A DNA stretch of 7,210 nt from an uncultured Chlorobiota bacterium. GTDB taxonomy: Bacteria > Bacteroidota > Bacteroidia > Bacteroidales > JAADGE01. Of this stretch, positions 1 to 6,647 are shown piece after piece (position 1 is the first letter of the stretch; every line of letters starts with the position of its first letter). The notes beneath the pieces were generated by a model. It saw only the letters and a program-made list of their open reading frames with translations. It was not told where the DNA came from and ran no database searches. Both the position numbers and the translations under genes were made by a program. The stretch is taken from assembly GCA_947311265.1 (NCBI GenBank), contig CAMZKQ010000169.1, positions 1 through 7,210 on the forward strand, written 5' to 3'.

Positions 1-40
1 AAAATTTGAACGAACTGTTATACAACTGAAAAAACATATA

Positions 41-57
41 AGTTATTGTTAATAACT
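41..57. repeat. Short inverted repeat upstream of the oxidoreductase operon
   Basis: A perfect 7-bp inverted repeat (AGTTATT, 3-nt centre GTT, AATAACT) lies about 70 bp upstream of the candidate promoter. A second, imperfect palindrome with TTGC/GCAA ends lies at 80-96. Either could be a regulator binding site, but the region is so A+T-rich that chance palindromes are expected. Bases 1-124 hold no gene that I can support. Confidence 0.25.
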
Positions 58-124
58 GTTTTATGTAAATCTGTAACGATTGCAAAATATTAGCAAATCA
101 TTCTTTTATTTTTAAAATTTTAGT

Positions 125-132
125 TACTTTTG
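125..132 (+). promoter_or_regulatory. Candidate Bacteroidota -7 promoter element for the oxidoreductase operon
   Basis: TACTTTTG matches the Bacteroidota primary-sigma -7 consensus TAnnTTTG exactly. It would place the transcription start near 138-140 and leave a 5' leader of about 30 nt before the ATG at 171. The -33 element is poor: there is only a T-rich stretch around 101-110 and no clear TTTG at the expected 19-21 nt distance. The call rests on the -7 box and its position. Confidence 0.5.
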
Positions 133-170
133 TAGAAATATAAAGAGTATTCATAATAAAAATAGATACC

Positions 171-410
171 ATGGCAAAAGCAAGAGGAGCTATTGTGGTA
201 AACACCGAAAAATGTAAAGGCTGCAACCTTTGCGTAGTAGCGTGTCCTACCGATGTAATAGAACTGCACGAAGATGTAAATGCAAGAGGGTTTCAATACG
301 CCTACCCAGCACGCCACTACGACTGCACAGGCTGTGTAAGTTGTGCAATGGTTTGCCCAGATTTAGTAATTACAGTTTATCGTGCACCAAGAGTAAAAAA
401 AACGGCTTAA
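171..410 (+). CDS. korD: 2-oxoacid:ferredoxin oxidoreductase, ferredoxin-like delta subunit (2x[4Fe-4S])
   Basis: This 79-residue ferredoxin-like protein has two complete CxxCxxCxxxCP motifs: Cys15, 18, 21, 25 with Pro26, and Cys52, 55, 58, 62 with Pro63. They predict two [4Fe-4S] clusters that carry electrons between the catalytic subunits and soluble ferredoxin in the cytoplasm. The size and layout fit the delta subunit of four-subunit Kor/Vor/Por-type oxidoreductases. It is first in a co-directional run followed by alpha, beta and gamma subunits, which supports that role over a free ferredoxin. The ATG at 171 lies in an A-rich context without a Shine-Dalgarno sequence. The TAA stop (408-410) is part of a strong hairpin, and the gap to the next gene is 105 nt, so this subunit may be made at a different level from the other three. 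Confidence 0.9.
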   Translation: MAKARGAIVVNTEKCKGCNLCVVACPTDVIELHEDVNARGFQYAYPARHYDCTGCVSCAMVCPDLVITVYRAPRVKKTA

Positions 411-439
411 TTTCCATGCGAAATTTTAAGCCGTTTTTT
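397..439 (+). terminator. Strong hairpin/intrinsic terminator overlapping the korD stop codon
   Basis: The arms 397-410 (AAAAAACGGCTTAA) and 426-439 (TTAAGCCGTTTTTT) are exact reverse complements over 14 bp, with a 15-nt loop and a T-run in the distal arm. The left arm contains the last codons and stop of the ferredoxin-like gene. This looks like a rho-independent terminator, yet it lies inside an apparent operon. Partial termination, or 3'-end stabilisation of a short ferredoxin transcript, are the likely roles. The A/T flanks would let it act in either direction. Confidence 0.7.
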
Positions 440-455
440 CTTTAACTAATTTTTT

Positions 456-500
456 TCCTAGAAAGGCAACCATAGCTTAAACTAGGATTTCATACTTTTA
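456..500 (+). promoter_or_regulatory. Possible internal promoter and inverted repeat before the alpha subunit gene
   Basis: TCCTAG (456-461) and CTAGGA (482-487) form a 6-bp inverted repeat around a 20-nt loop. TACTTTTA (493-500) then matches five of the six fixed positions of the Bacteroidota -7 box. No TTG-type -33 element lies at the usual distance. A weak promoter here would explain how the alpha, beta and gamma genes are expressed past the preceding terminator-like hairpin. The support is modest. Confidence 0.25.
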
Positions 501-515
501 AAACCACCCAAAAGA

Positions 516-1601
516 ATGGAAGAAGTACACTTAATGAAAGGCAACGAAGCACTTGCCGAAGCCACTATAAGGACAGGAGTAGATGCCTATTTTGGCTACC
601 CAATTACCCCGCAATCCGAGGTCTTAGAGTATTTGATGAATGAGCAGCCACACCTACGTACAGGCATGGCCGTTTTGCAAGCAGAAAGCGAGCTAGCCGC
701 CATAAACATGGTGTACGGAGCAGCAGCTTGCGGTAAAAAGGCAATTACAAGCTCCTCAGGGCCCGGTATTAGCCTAAAAGCAGAAGCAATATCCTATATT
801 GCTGGGGCAGAACTGCCTTGCCTTATCGTAAATGTAGTACGTGGTGGCGCCGGGCTGGGTACAATTCAGCCTTCGCAATCGGACTATTTTCAGGCCGTAA
901 AAGGCGGCGGGCATGGCGACTACAAACTCATTGTACTTGCCCCAGCATCGGTACAAGAAATGGCCGATTTTGTAGATTTAGGCTTCAAGTTAGCTTTCAA
1001 ATATAGAACACCTGCGTTTATCTTATCCGATGGAGTGATTGGGCAAATGATGGAAAAAGTAATACTTCCGCCACAGCAAGAACGCCTCACCGATGCACAG
1101 GTAGATGAACTTTATGGCGATTGGGCTACCCTTGGTAAAAAGAAAAATAAGCCAAGAAATGTAATCACTTCCTTGGCACTAAAACCTGAAATACAGGAAG
1201 AGCACAATCACCACCTGCAACGCAAGTATGCCGAAATTACAAAAAATGAAACCCGCTTTGAAAAAATTAATTGCGATGATGCCAACTACCTAATCGTAGC
1301 TTATGGGGCAAGTGCAAGAATATCGCAAAAAGCGATAACATTAGCCAAAGAAAAAGGACTAAAAGTAGGTATCCTCCGCCCAATTACACTTTGGCCATTC
1401 CCTACAGAAGCTATACAGGAAATGGCTAAGCAAGTAAAAGGCATATTGGCAGTAGAAATGAGTGCCGGGCAAATGGTAGAAGATGTACGGTTGGCCGTAA
1501 ACGGAAAAGTACCAGTAGAGCATTATGGAAGGTTCGGGGGTATGATTCACTCCCCTACAGAAGTATGCAATGCGGTTTTTGAAAAACTGGTTAATTGCTA
1601 A
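516..1601 (+). CDS. vorB: 2-oxoacid:ferredoxin oxidoreductase alpha subunit (VorB/KorA group)
   Basis: This 361-residue cytoplasmic subunit combines the pyrimidine-binding and transketolase C-terminal-like domains of 2-oxoacid:acceptor oxidoreductases. The family hallmark GYPITPQSE is at residues 27-35, where Thr31 is expected to contact the substrate carboxylate. AESE (56-59) contains the glutamate thought to activate thiamine diphosphate, SSSGPG is at 79-84, and RGGAGLGTIQPSQSDY at 109-124 is typical of the branch named VorB in Bacteroidota annotations. From about residue 255 (YLIVAYGASAR...LRPITLWPFP) comes the C-terminal domain. Length is normal and there is no sign of damage. The start at 516 puts the first family motif at the usual distance. 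The substrate (2-oxoglutarate, 2-oxoisovalerate or another 2-oxoacid) cannot be read from the sequence, so vorB and korA are both defensible names. Confidence 0.92.
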   Translation: MEEVHLMKGNEALAEATIRTGVDAYFGYPITPQSEVLEYLMNEQPHLRTGMAVLQAESELAAINMVYGAAACGKKAITSSSGPGISLKAEAISYIAGAELPCLIVNVVRGGAGLGTIQPSQSDYFQAVKGGGHGDYKLIVLAPASVQEMADFVDLGFKLAFKYRTPAFILSDGVIGQMMEKVILPPQQERLTDAQVDELYGDWATLGKKKNKPRNVITSLALKPEIQEEHNHHLQRKYAEITKNETRFEKINCDDANYLIVAYGASARISQKAITLAKEKGLKVGILRPITLWPFPTEAIQEMAKQVKGILAVEMSAGQMVEDVRLAVNGKVPVEHYGRFGGMIHSPTEVCNAVFEKLVNC

Positions 1602-1644
1602 AACATTGCTTTTAAACTTTTCATAAATAAAAAACTCAAAAAAA

Positions 1645-2418
1645 ATGGAACAAAGTACTATATCGCCAGAAGAAATTATAAAAACAGGAACGGTGGCCTT
1701 TAAACCCACAAAGGCAATGATTGATACCAATATGTCCTACTGCCCAGGCTGTGGGCATGGCGTGGCACACAGGTTAGTAATGGAAGTGGTGGAAGAAATG
1801 GGAATTATTGAAGACACTATTGGCATTGCCCCAGTGGGCTGCTCGGTTTTGGCCTACGATTTTATGGATATTGATATGCAGCAAGCCGCACACGGTAGAG
1901 CACCAGCAGTGGCAACAGGCATTAAAAGAGTATTCCCCAACAAGCACGTTTTTACCTACCAAGGCGATGGCGACTTGGCAGCAATAGGCACTTCGGAAAC
2001 TATCCATGCCTGTAACCGGGGCGAAAATATTGTGATTATTTTTGTAAATAATGGCATCTATGGCATGACTGGCGGGCAACTTGCCCCAACCACATTGCCC
2101 AACATGAAAACCTCGACTAGCCCTTATGGTAGAGATGTAGATATGACGGGGCAACCGCTTAAAATTACAGAAATGGTAGCCCTGCTACCAGGCGTAGCCT
2201 TTGTTACAAGGCAGGCAGTACATAAACCCGGGCTGGTGCGTAAAACGAAAAAAGCCATAAAAAAAGCATTCAAAATTGCAGAAGAAAAAAAGGGTTTGGC
2301 ATTTATAGAAATCGTATCCAACTGCAACTCGGGCTGGAAAATGCGACCTGATGCCTCTAATATTTGGCTAGAAGAAAATATGTTACCTTTCTATCCGCTT
2401 GGCGATATTAAGGGCTAG
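1645..2418 (+). CDS. korB: 2-oxoacid:ferredoxin oxidoreductase beta subunit, thiamine diphosphate-binding
   Basis: This 257-residue catalytic subunit binds thiamine diphosphate (TPP) and a [4Fe-4S] cluster. The TPP/Mg motif starts at GDGD (107-110) and ends at NN (135-136), followed by GIYGMTGGQ. The N-terminal CPGCGH motif (Cys33, Cys36), Cys66 in PVGCS and Cys227 in SNCNSGW are the expected four cluster ligands, by analogy with two-subunit KorAB enzymes. HGRAPAVATGIKR (83-95) is also characteristic. It starts 43 nt after the alpha gene in an A-rich leader (AAAAAAAATGG) without a Shine-Dalgarno sequence, consistent with one transcript. With the alpha subunit it forms the active site that decarboxylates the 2-oxoacid, or carboxylates acyl-CoA in the reverse direction. 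The family call is secure. The physiological direction and substrate are unknown. Confidence 0.92.
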   Translation: MEQSTISPEEIIKTGTVAFKPTKAMIDTNMSYCPGCGHGVAHRLVMEVVEEMGIIEDTIGIAPVGCSVLAYDFMDIDMQQAAHGRAPAVATGIKRVFPNKHVFTYQGDGDLAAIGTSETIHACNRGENIVIIFVNNGIYGMTGGQLAPTTLPNMKTSTSPYGRDVDMTGQPLKITEMVALLPGVAFVTRQAVHKPGLVRKTKKAIKKAFKIAEEKKGLAFIEIVSNCNSGWKMRPDASNIWLEENMLPFYPLGDIKG

Positions 2419-2423
2419 CCCTT
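2410..2423 (+). repeat. Perfect 14-bp palindrome over the korB stop codon
   Basis: AAGGGCTAGCCCTT is its own reverse complement. As RNA it can form a 5-bp stem with a CTAG loop that contains the TAG stop (2416-2418), followed by a short T-run. It is too short for a confident terminator. It may be a weak attenuator or simply chance. Confidence 0.3.
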
Positions 2424-2481
2424 TTTCTGCTTTTAAAAGAGGAAGGCAGACCAATAAATGTTTAATCTAAAAATAAAAATC

Positions 2482-3051
2482 ATGACAGAAGAAGTAATTA
2501 TAGCCGGATTTGGTGGACAGGGCGTGCTTTCGTTAGGAAAAATATTGGCCTATTCGGCAATTATGCAAGGGCAAGAAGTGAGCTGGATGCCCTCTTATGG
2601 GCCAGAAATGCGTGGCGGTACTGCCAACGTAACGGTTATCCTGAGCGATGAAAAAATAAATTCGCCAATTTTAAATGAGTTTGATACCGTAATTATCCTC
2701 AACCAGCCTTCGATGGTGAAGTTTGAGAAGGAAGTAAAACCCGGCGGAATTTTGATTTTCGACCCCAATGGCATACACAATCCGCCCACAAGAACGGACA
2801 TTAAAATATACACTATTGAGGGCGTAAAAGAGGCCACTAAGCTAAAAAATACCAAGACGTTTAATATGATTATAATGGGGGCTTACCTGAAAGTAAAACC
2901 AATTCTAGAGCTAGATAATGTACATAAAGGACTAGAAAAATCCTTGCCAACACGCCACCACCACCTAATACCCAAAAATATTGAGGCCATACAAATTGGC
3001 ATGGAAAAGGTAAAGCCCTATGAGGTAAGCCAAGCCCATTTGCTTAATTAA
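2482..3051 (+). CDS. korC: 2-oxoacid:acceptor oxidoreductase gamma subunit
   Basis: The gamma subunit closes the operon and completes the alpha-beta-gamma-delta set. Counted from the ATG at 2482 it has 189 residues. GFGGQG at residues 9-14 is the family's N-terminal signature, PSYGPEMRGGTANV at 37-50 is the second strongly conserved block, and the C-terminus has a helix-rich tail (IEAIQIGMEKVKPYE). I prefer 2482 because family members begin just before the G-rich motif and because the leader AAAATAAAAATC is typical for this phylum. An in-frame ATG at 2458 would add eight residues (MFNLKIKI). That start has an unusually good Shine-Dalgarno-like AGAGGAAGG (2438-2446) 11 nt upstream and cannot be excluded. 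The subunit packs against the catalytic pair in the cytoplasm. No defects are visible. Confidence 0.9.
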   Translation: MTEEVIIAGFGGQGVLSLGKILAYSAIMQGQEVSWMPSYGPEMRGGTANVTVILSDEKINSPILNEFDTVIILNQPSMVKFEKEVKPGGILIFDPNGIHNPPTRTDIKIYTIEGVKEATKLKNTKTFNMIIMGAYLKVKPILELDNVHKGLEKSLPTRHHHLIPKNIEAIQIGMEKVKPYEVSQAHLLN

Positions 3052-3073
3052 TAGGACTAAATAAATGCCTTTG

Positions 3074-3109
3074 AAACCACCTAGCTACTTTAATAGCTGG
3101 GTGGTTTTT
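3074..3109 (+). terminator. Intrinsic terminator of the oxidoreductase operon
   Basis: The arms 3074-3087 (AAACCACCTAGCTA) and 3094-3107 (TAGCTGGGTGGTTT) pair over 14 positions with a single G-U wobble (3082/3099). The loop is 6 nt and the T-run continues to 3109. The hairpin lies 22 nt past the gamma-subunit stop. It should separate operon transcription from the CRISPR effector gene downstream. Confidence 0.85.
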
Positions 3110-3134
3110 GTTGTTAAATACTTTTTAACAGTTC

Positions 3135-3164
3135 TTGGATTAATAACAATAAAACCTTATCTTG
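3135..3164 (+). promoter_or_regulatory. Candidate promoter of the cas13b gene
   Basis: TTG at 3135-3137 and TATCTTG at 3158-3164 resemble the Bacteroidota -33 (TTG) and -7 (TAnnTTTG, one T short) boxes, separated by 20 nt, the usual distance. The start site would be near 3170 and the leader before the ATG at 3189 very short. The operon terminator immediately upstream means the gene needs a promoter in this gap. Confidence 0.45.
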
Positions 3165-3188
3165 TAAAAATAATCAAACTATAAAATT

Positions 3189-6100
3189 ATGCCTACTAAC
3201 GCCCCTATTAACAAACGCACTTTAAGCGAAGACCCACAATATTTTGGCGGATACCTGAACATGGCACGCCATAATGTGTTTTTGATAAACAATAATATTG
3301 CAAAGCGATTCAAAAAAAGAGAACTTGAAAAGGAAGATATGATTTCTAGCGATGGTAATTTTATTTCTAGAAGCTTAACAAAAAAAGCAAACCATATTTT
3401 TTCGCACTTAATACGGCTTTTGCCGATTGCCAAAGTTTTTGATACAGAGCAACTTCCTGAAACTGAAAAAAATGAATTAAATGAAAATAAAAAAAACGGA
3501 AAAGATTTTACAGCATTAAGTAAGTATTTAAAACTCTGTTTTTCAGAACTTAATGAATTTAGAAATGACTATTCACATTATTATTCAGTTGAAAATGAAA
3601 CGAATAGAAAGGTTATAGTAACTGAAGATTTTTCTAATTTTATTTCAGAAAATTATAAAAGAGCAATAGAATATACAAAAAAAAGGTTTTTGGGTGTTTT
3701 TGAAGAACAGCATTTTGAATTGGCAGACTCCATAACACTTTTTGAGAGCCAGGAAATAACTGAAAAGGGATTAGTTTTTTTTATTTGCCTATTTTTAGAC
3801 CGAGAAAATGCCTTTCATTTTATTAATAAAATAGTTGGATTTAAAGGTACACATACCCCTGATTTTAAAGCAACAAGGGAGGTCTTTTCCGTTTTTTGCA
3901 TTCGCTTGCCACACAATAGACTGGTAAGTGAAACTCCGAAGCAAGCATTTACCCTAAACATTTTAAACGAGTTGGACAAATGCCCTGCTTTACTTTTTGA
4001 TGCTCTTACAGAAGCAGATAAAAAAGAATTTTTGCCCAAAATTGAAACTACCGAAAAATTGAAAAATATTGAAAAAGAGAGCTTCCCAAAAGATTTGAAG
4101 GAAGAAGATTATGAGGACTACAGAGAAAGTATTACGAAAAGAATAAGGTACAAATCTCGTTTTGAATATTTTGCGTTGAAATATCTTGACAGCACAGAAC
4201 TAACTAAAAAAGTACTTTTTCAGATAGATTTAGGAAAATATCAAATTGATAAATACGAAAAAGAATTTTTGGGACAAAAAGAAAGTAGAGCAGTTGTTGA
4301 AAATATAAAAGCATTTGGGCGGTTAGCCGATTTTGAATTTCCTGAACCAACGGATAATATAAATTTTGATGAGCTTAGAGAAAAAGCAAAACAGTATTCA
4401 GAAAATAAAATAAAGGGCAGAATTGAAACAGAAACTTCTGAATTTGAACAATTTGCACCACATTATAATATAGAGCAAAATAAAATAGGGTTTCGTTTTT
4501 CCAAAAGGGGGATAAATGTGCCAATATTTCCCTCTTTAAAAAAAGCAAATAAACCTAAAGAGGGCTCCGGTAAGATTGAGAATAAGGTTAAATATCGCCT
4601 AAAACAAAGCCTGCCCCATGCTTTTTTGAGTACCCATGAATTGAAAAAACTTGTCCTACTCGAAATGTTAGACACAGGAAAAGCCGAAGCATTAATTGCC
4701 GATTTTATTCAAAAAAATGAGGAACAGATTTTTAATGAAAATTTTATTGAAGAAATAAAAAAACAACTTGCATTTAATGATAATTTTAAACGGAAATTTA
4801 GAGGTAAGAACACTTTTGCATATTCCAAAGATAAATTAGAAAACTTGACTAACAGAAAAAAAGAGTTAGATATAGTTCTGAAAAATTATAAACTAAATGT
4901 AAAGCAAATTCCAAATAGGATTGTAGATTATTGGCTGGACATTGAGGAAGTAAGAGAAAACTCTATCATTGCAAATAAAATAAAAGCAATGAAAAAAGAC
5001 TGTACCCAACGACTAAAAGCTAAACAAAAAGGAAAAGCCCCAAAAATTGGGGAAATGGCATCTTTTCTGGCTCGTGATATTGTTAATATGGTAATTGATA
5101 ATAAAGTTAAGGAAAAAATTACCTCTTTTTATTACGATAAAATGCAAGAAGCCTTGGCATTATATGCCGATGATGAGAAACAAAGAGCATTTAATACAAT
5201 TTGTAGCGAACTAAACCTATTTGACAAAGAAAAAGGACACCCTTTTTTATTGAATTTGCAAATAAACAACATAAAAAATACAGCCGAATTTTACGAAAAA
5301 TATTTGCAAGAAAAAGGTGCTAAAAAGGCTTCCAAGTGGGTGTATAATCGAAAAGGCAAAAAAGTAAAAAAAGAACAAGATATTTCGTGGATTTATAAAA
5401 CATTTTACAAAAAAGAAAAGGTTTGGAACGATATAAAGAGAAAAAATGAATACCCAACAAAAGTTGCACTGCCCAAGGATTTATTAAAAATTCCATTGAG
5501 CATTAGAAATTTTAGCAAAGAAAAAGAAACTTGGGAAAAGTGGCTTGAAAACAAAAAAGCAATGCCAATAGATTTGCCTACAAATATTTTTGACCATGCA
5601 CTTACCGAAGTATTAAGAAAAAAATTAGATGCAAAAAATATTAGCTACAAAGCAACCGACAAATACCATTATTTGCTAAAATTGTGGTTCGGTGAAAATA
5701 ATTTGCAACCGTTCTATAATTACGAACGAGAATATACCGTTTACAACGAAAAAATAAATTTTAGACTTGGCACAAAACCAAAAATAAAAGATTACTTTAT
5801 AGGAAAAATTGAAAGCATAAAAAAAGTAGAAAATATAAAACGAAGAAAAGAGGGTGGAAGCAACTTACAAAAAGAACAAGTGCTTGCCGTATTTAATAAT
5901 GCCATTACCGAAAAAGAAAAAGCAATACGCTTTATGCACGAAACTGATAGAGTTATGTTGCTGATGTTAGAAAAACTCTTGGGCTACGAAAGCGAATTGA
6001 GCATAAAACTATCTGGAATAAAAACGGCTTTGGGAGAAATAATTGAAATAAGAAAAAAAATATCGGGCAAACTCTCCTTTTTTCCAAACCAAGGGGAAAC

Positions 6101-6293
6101 AATAGAAAAAACAATAACAGACAGGCGTAAACGCAAAGATTTTTCTGTGCTAGACAAACTGCAAGGCGACCGAAGACTGCCCGAACTTTTTGAATATTTT
6201 GAGGAAGAAGAAATCCCTTATTCAAAAATAAAAGTAGAATTAGACAGCTATAACAGAAAAAAGAACAGGTTTTTGATATTACATTTGAGCTAG
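3189..6293 (+). CDS. cas13b: Cas13b type VI-B CRISPR RNA-guided RNase, frame 0 part (lacks second HEPN domain unless frameshifted)
   Basis: This 1034-residue reading frame is most of a Cas13b effector, the crRNA-guided RNase of type VI-B CRISPR systems. The N-terminal HEPN motif RxxxxH is Arg125-Asn-Asp-Tyr-Ser-His130, close to the position I recall in the Bergeyella zoohelcum enzyme. Several blocks resemble that protein from memory: GLVFFICLFL near residue 195, RFEYFALKYLD near 323, and GEMASFLARDI at 621-631. The middle and C-terminal parts are very Lys/Glu-rich and helical. The frame ends at TAG (6291-6293) before the second HEPN motif, which lies intact in the -1 frame after the slippery heptamer at 6257-6263. 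After residue 1025 the frame 0 tail (NRFLILHLS) does not look like Cas13b. Alone, this product should bind and perhaps process crRNA but lack the two-HEPN RNase site. The gene is more A+T-rich than the operon upstream, suggesting transfer. There is no Shine-Dalgarno; the leader is A-rich. Confidence 0.93.
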   Translation: MPTNAPINKRTLSEDPQYFGGYLNMARHNVFLINNNIAKRFKKRELEKEDMISSDGNFISRSLTKKANHIFSHLIRLLPIAKVFDTEQLPETEKNELNENKKNGKDFTALSKYLKLCFSELNEFRNDYSHYYSVENETNRKVIVTEDFSNFISENYKRAIEYTKKRFLGVFEEQHFELADSITLFESQEITEKGLVFFICLFLDRENAFHFINKIVGFKGTHTPDFKATREVFSVFCIRLPHNRLVSETPKQAFTLNILNELDKCPALLFDALTEADKKEFLPKIETTEKLKNIEKESFPKDLKEEDYEDYRESITKRIRYKSRFEYFALKYLDSTELTKKVLFQIDLGKYQIDKYEKEFLGQKESRAVVENIKAFGRLADFEFPEPTDNINFDELREKAKQYSENKIKGRIETETSEFEQFAPHYNIEQNKIGFRFSKRGINVPIFPSLKKANKPKEGSGKIENKVKYRLKQSLPHAFLSTHELKKLVLLEMLDTGKAEALIADFIQKNEEQIFNENFIEEIKKQLAFNDNFKRKFRGKNTFAYSKDKLENLTNRKKELDIVLKNYKLNVKQIPNRIVDYWLDIEEVRENSIIANKIKAMKKDCTQRLKAKQKGKAPKIGEMASFLARDIVNMVIDNKVKEKITSFYYDKMQEALALYADDEKQRAFNTICSELNLFDKEKGHPFLLNLQINNIKNTAEFYEKYLQEKGAKKASKWVYNRKGKKVKKEQDISWIYKTFYKKEKVWNDIKRKNEYPTKVALPKDLLKIPLSIRNFSKEKETWEKWLENKKAMPIDLPTNIFDHALTEVLRKKLDAKNISYKATDKYHYLLKLWFGENNLQPFYNYEREYTVYNEKINFRLGTKPKIKDYFIGKIESIKKVENIKRRKEGGSNLQKEQVLAVFNNAITEKEKAIRFMHETDRVMLLMLEKLLGYESELSIKLSGIKTALGEIIEIRKKISGKLSFFPNQGETIEKTITDRRKRKDFSVLDKLQGDRRLPELFEYFEEEEIPYSKIKVELDSYNRKKNRFLILHLS
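6257..6263 (+). other. In-phase slippery heptamer A AAA AAG at the Cas13b frame junction (candidate -1 frameshift site)
   Basis: Frame 0 reads AGA AAA AAG here, so the bases are phased as A AAA AAG, the classical bacterial -1 slippery heptamer (as in E. coli dnaX). The -1 frame is closed upstream by TAA at 6251-6253 and frame 0 is closed by TAG at 6291-6293, so the switch must occur within 6254-6290. A slip here yields SYNRKK-EQVFDITFELEK, which fits Cas13b well. Stimulators are unconvincing: there is no Shine-Dalgarno-like sequence about 10 nt upstream, and downstream only a weak A/T stem (GTTTTT at 6269-6274 with AAAAAC at 6295-6300). A lost A in a run of seven, real or from sequencing, would look the same. 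Confidence 0.55.
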
Positions 6294-6586
6294 AAAAAAC
6301 ATTGATAGAAAAAGCAAAAGGTAAAATATTAGAAAATTATAAGGAAAATAAAAATGTAACACACGAACCTTATTTAAAATTTTTAGAATTAAAAAAAATT
6401 ATAAGCAAAGACGAGTTAAAGTTTTTAAAAATTGTAAGAAGCACTTTTTCGCACAATCAATTTCCACCCAAAGAAACAATTAAGCAATTTGTAGATATAA
6501 ACGATACAAAAACGATTGCAGAGCAAATATTTACAATTTACGATGCTAAAAACCAAGAATTATTAGAAGAAATTAATAAATTATAG
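6263..6586 (+). CDS. cas13b: Cas13b C-terminal part in the -1 frame, carrying the second HEPN domain
   Basis: This stretch of 107 codons continues Cas13b in the -1 frame relative to 3189-6293. It begins EQVFDITFELEKTLIEK, which resembles the helix before the last HEPN domain in known Cas13b proteins, and carries the second RxxxxH motif as RSTFSHNQFP (AGA at 6437, CAC at 6452; Arg1084 and His1089 of the joined protein). Joined at the slippery site, the full protein has 1132 residues, normal for Cas13b. The only start of its own would be TTG at 6302, with no ribosome-binding sequence, so independent translation is doubtful. The frame has no further stops, and its HEPN catalytic residues are kept, so decay is not advanced. 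The residue after the HEPN arginine is Ser rather than the usual Asn/His/Asp. It is too short for Csx28, and its sequence places it as the Cas13b tail. Confidence 0.85.
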   Translation, partial: EQVFDITFELEKTLIEKAKGKILENYKENKNVTHEPYLKFLELKKIISKDELKFLKIVRSTFSHNQFPPKETIKQFVDINDTKTIAEQIFTIYDAKNQELLEEINKL

Positions 6587-6647
6587 CTAATTTTGAACCC
6601 GTAAAAATGCCATAACTATCTAAAATACACTACCTTGTAGAGTCTAG
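6587..6647 (+). other. Short gap between cas13b and the array (possible leader)
   Basis: These 61 A+T-rich bases separate the Cas13b stop codon from the first repeat. TACCTTGT at 6631-6638 is a partial match to the -7 box, but I see no -33 element, so I cannot name a promoter. The array may be read from here or together with cas13b. No small gene fits. Confidence 0.4.

Noticed and set aside
1359..1730. A 123-codon minus-strand frame across the end of the alpha gene and the start of the beta gene.
   Set aside because: It is opposite strongly conserved coding sequence, has no recognisable domain, and is a shadow of the real genes. The same applies to the other minus-strand frames over the kor genes and cas13b.
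6269..6275. An alternative frameshift site at the T-run (G TTT TTG).
   Set aside because: The phase leaves a mismatched P-site codon after a -1 slip, and the resulting joint peptide fits Cas13b less well than a switch at the A-run.
6302..6586. A stand-alone small HEPN protein or a Csx28-like accessory starting at TTG 6302.
   Set aside because: It is too short for Csx28, it lacks a credible start and ribosome site, and its sequence continues Cas13b directly, including the expected final RxxxxH motif and total length.
6587..6647. A tracrRNA or an anti-CRISPR gene in the gap before the array.
   Set aside because: No stretch complementary to the repeat is visible there and Cas13b systems do not use a tracrRNA. 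The 61 nt cannot encode a plausible protein.
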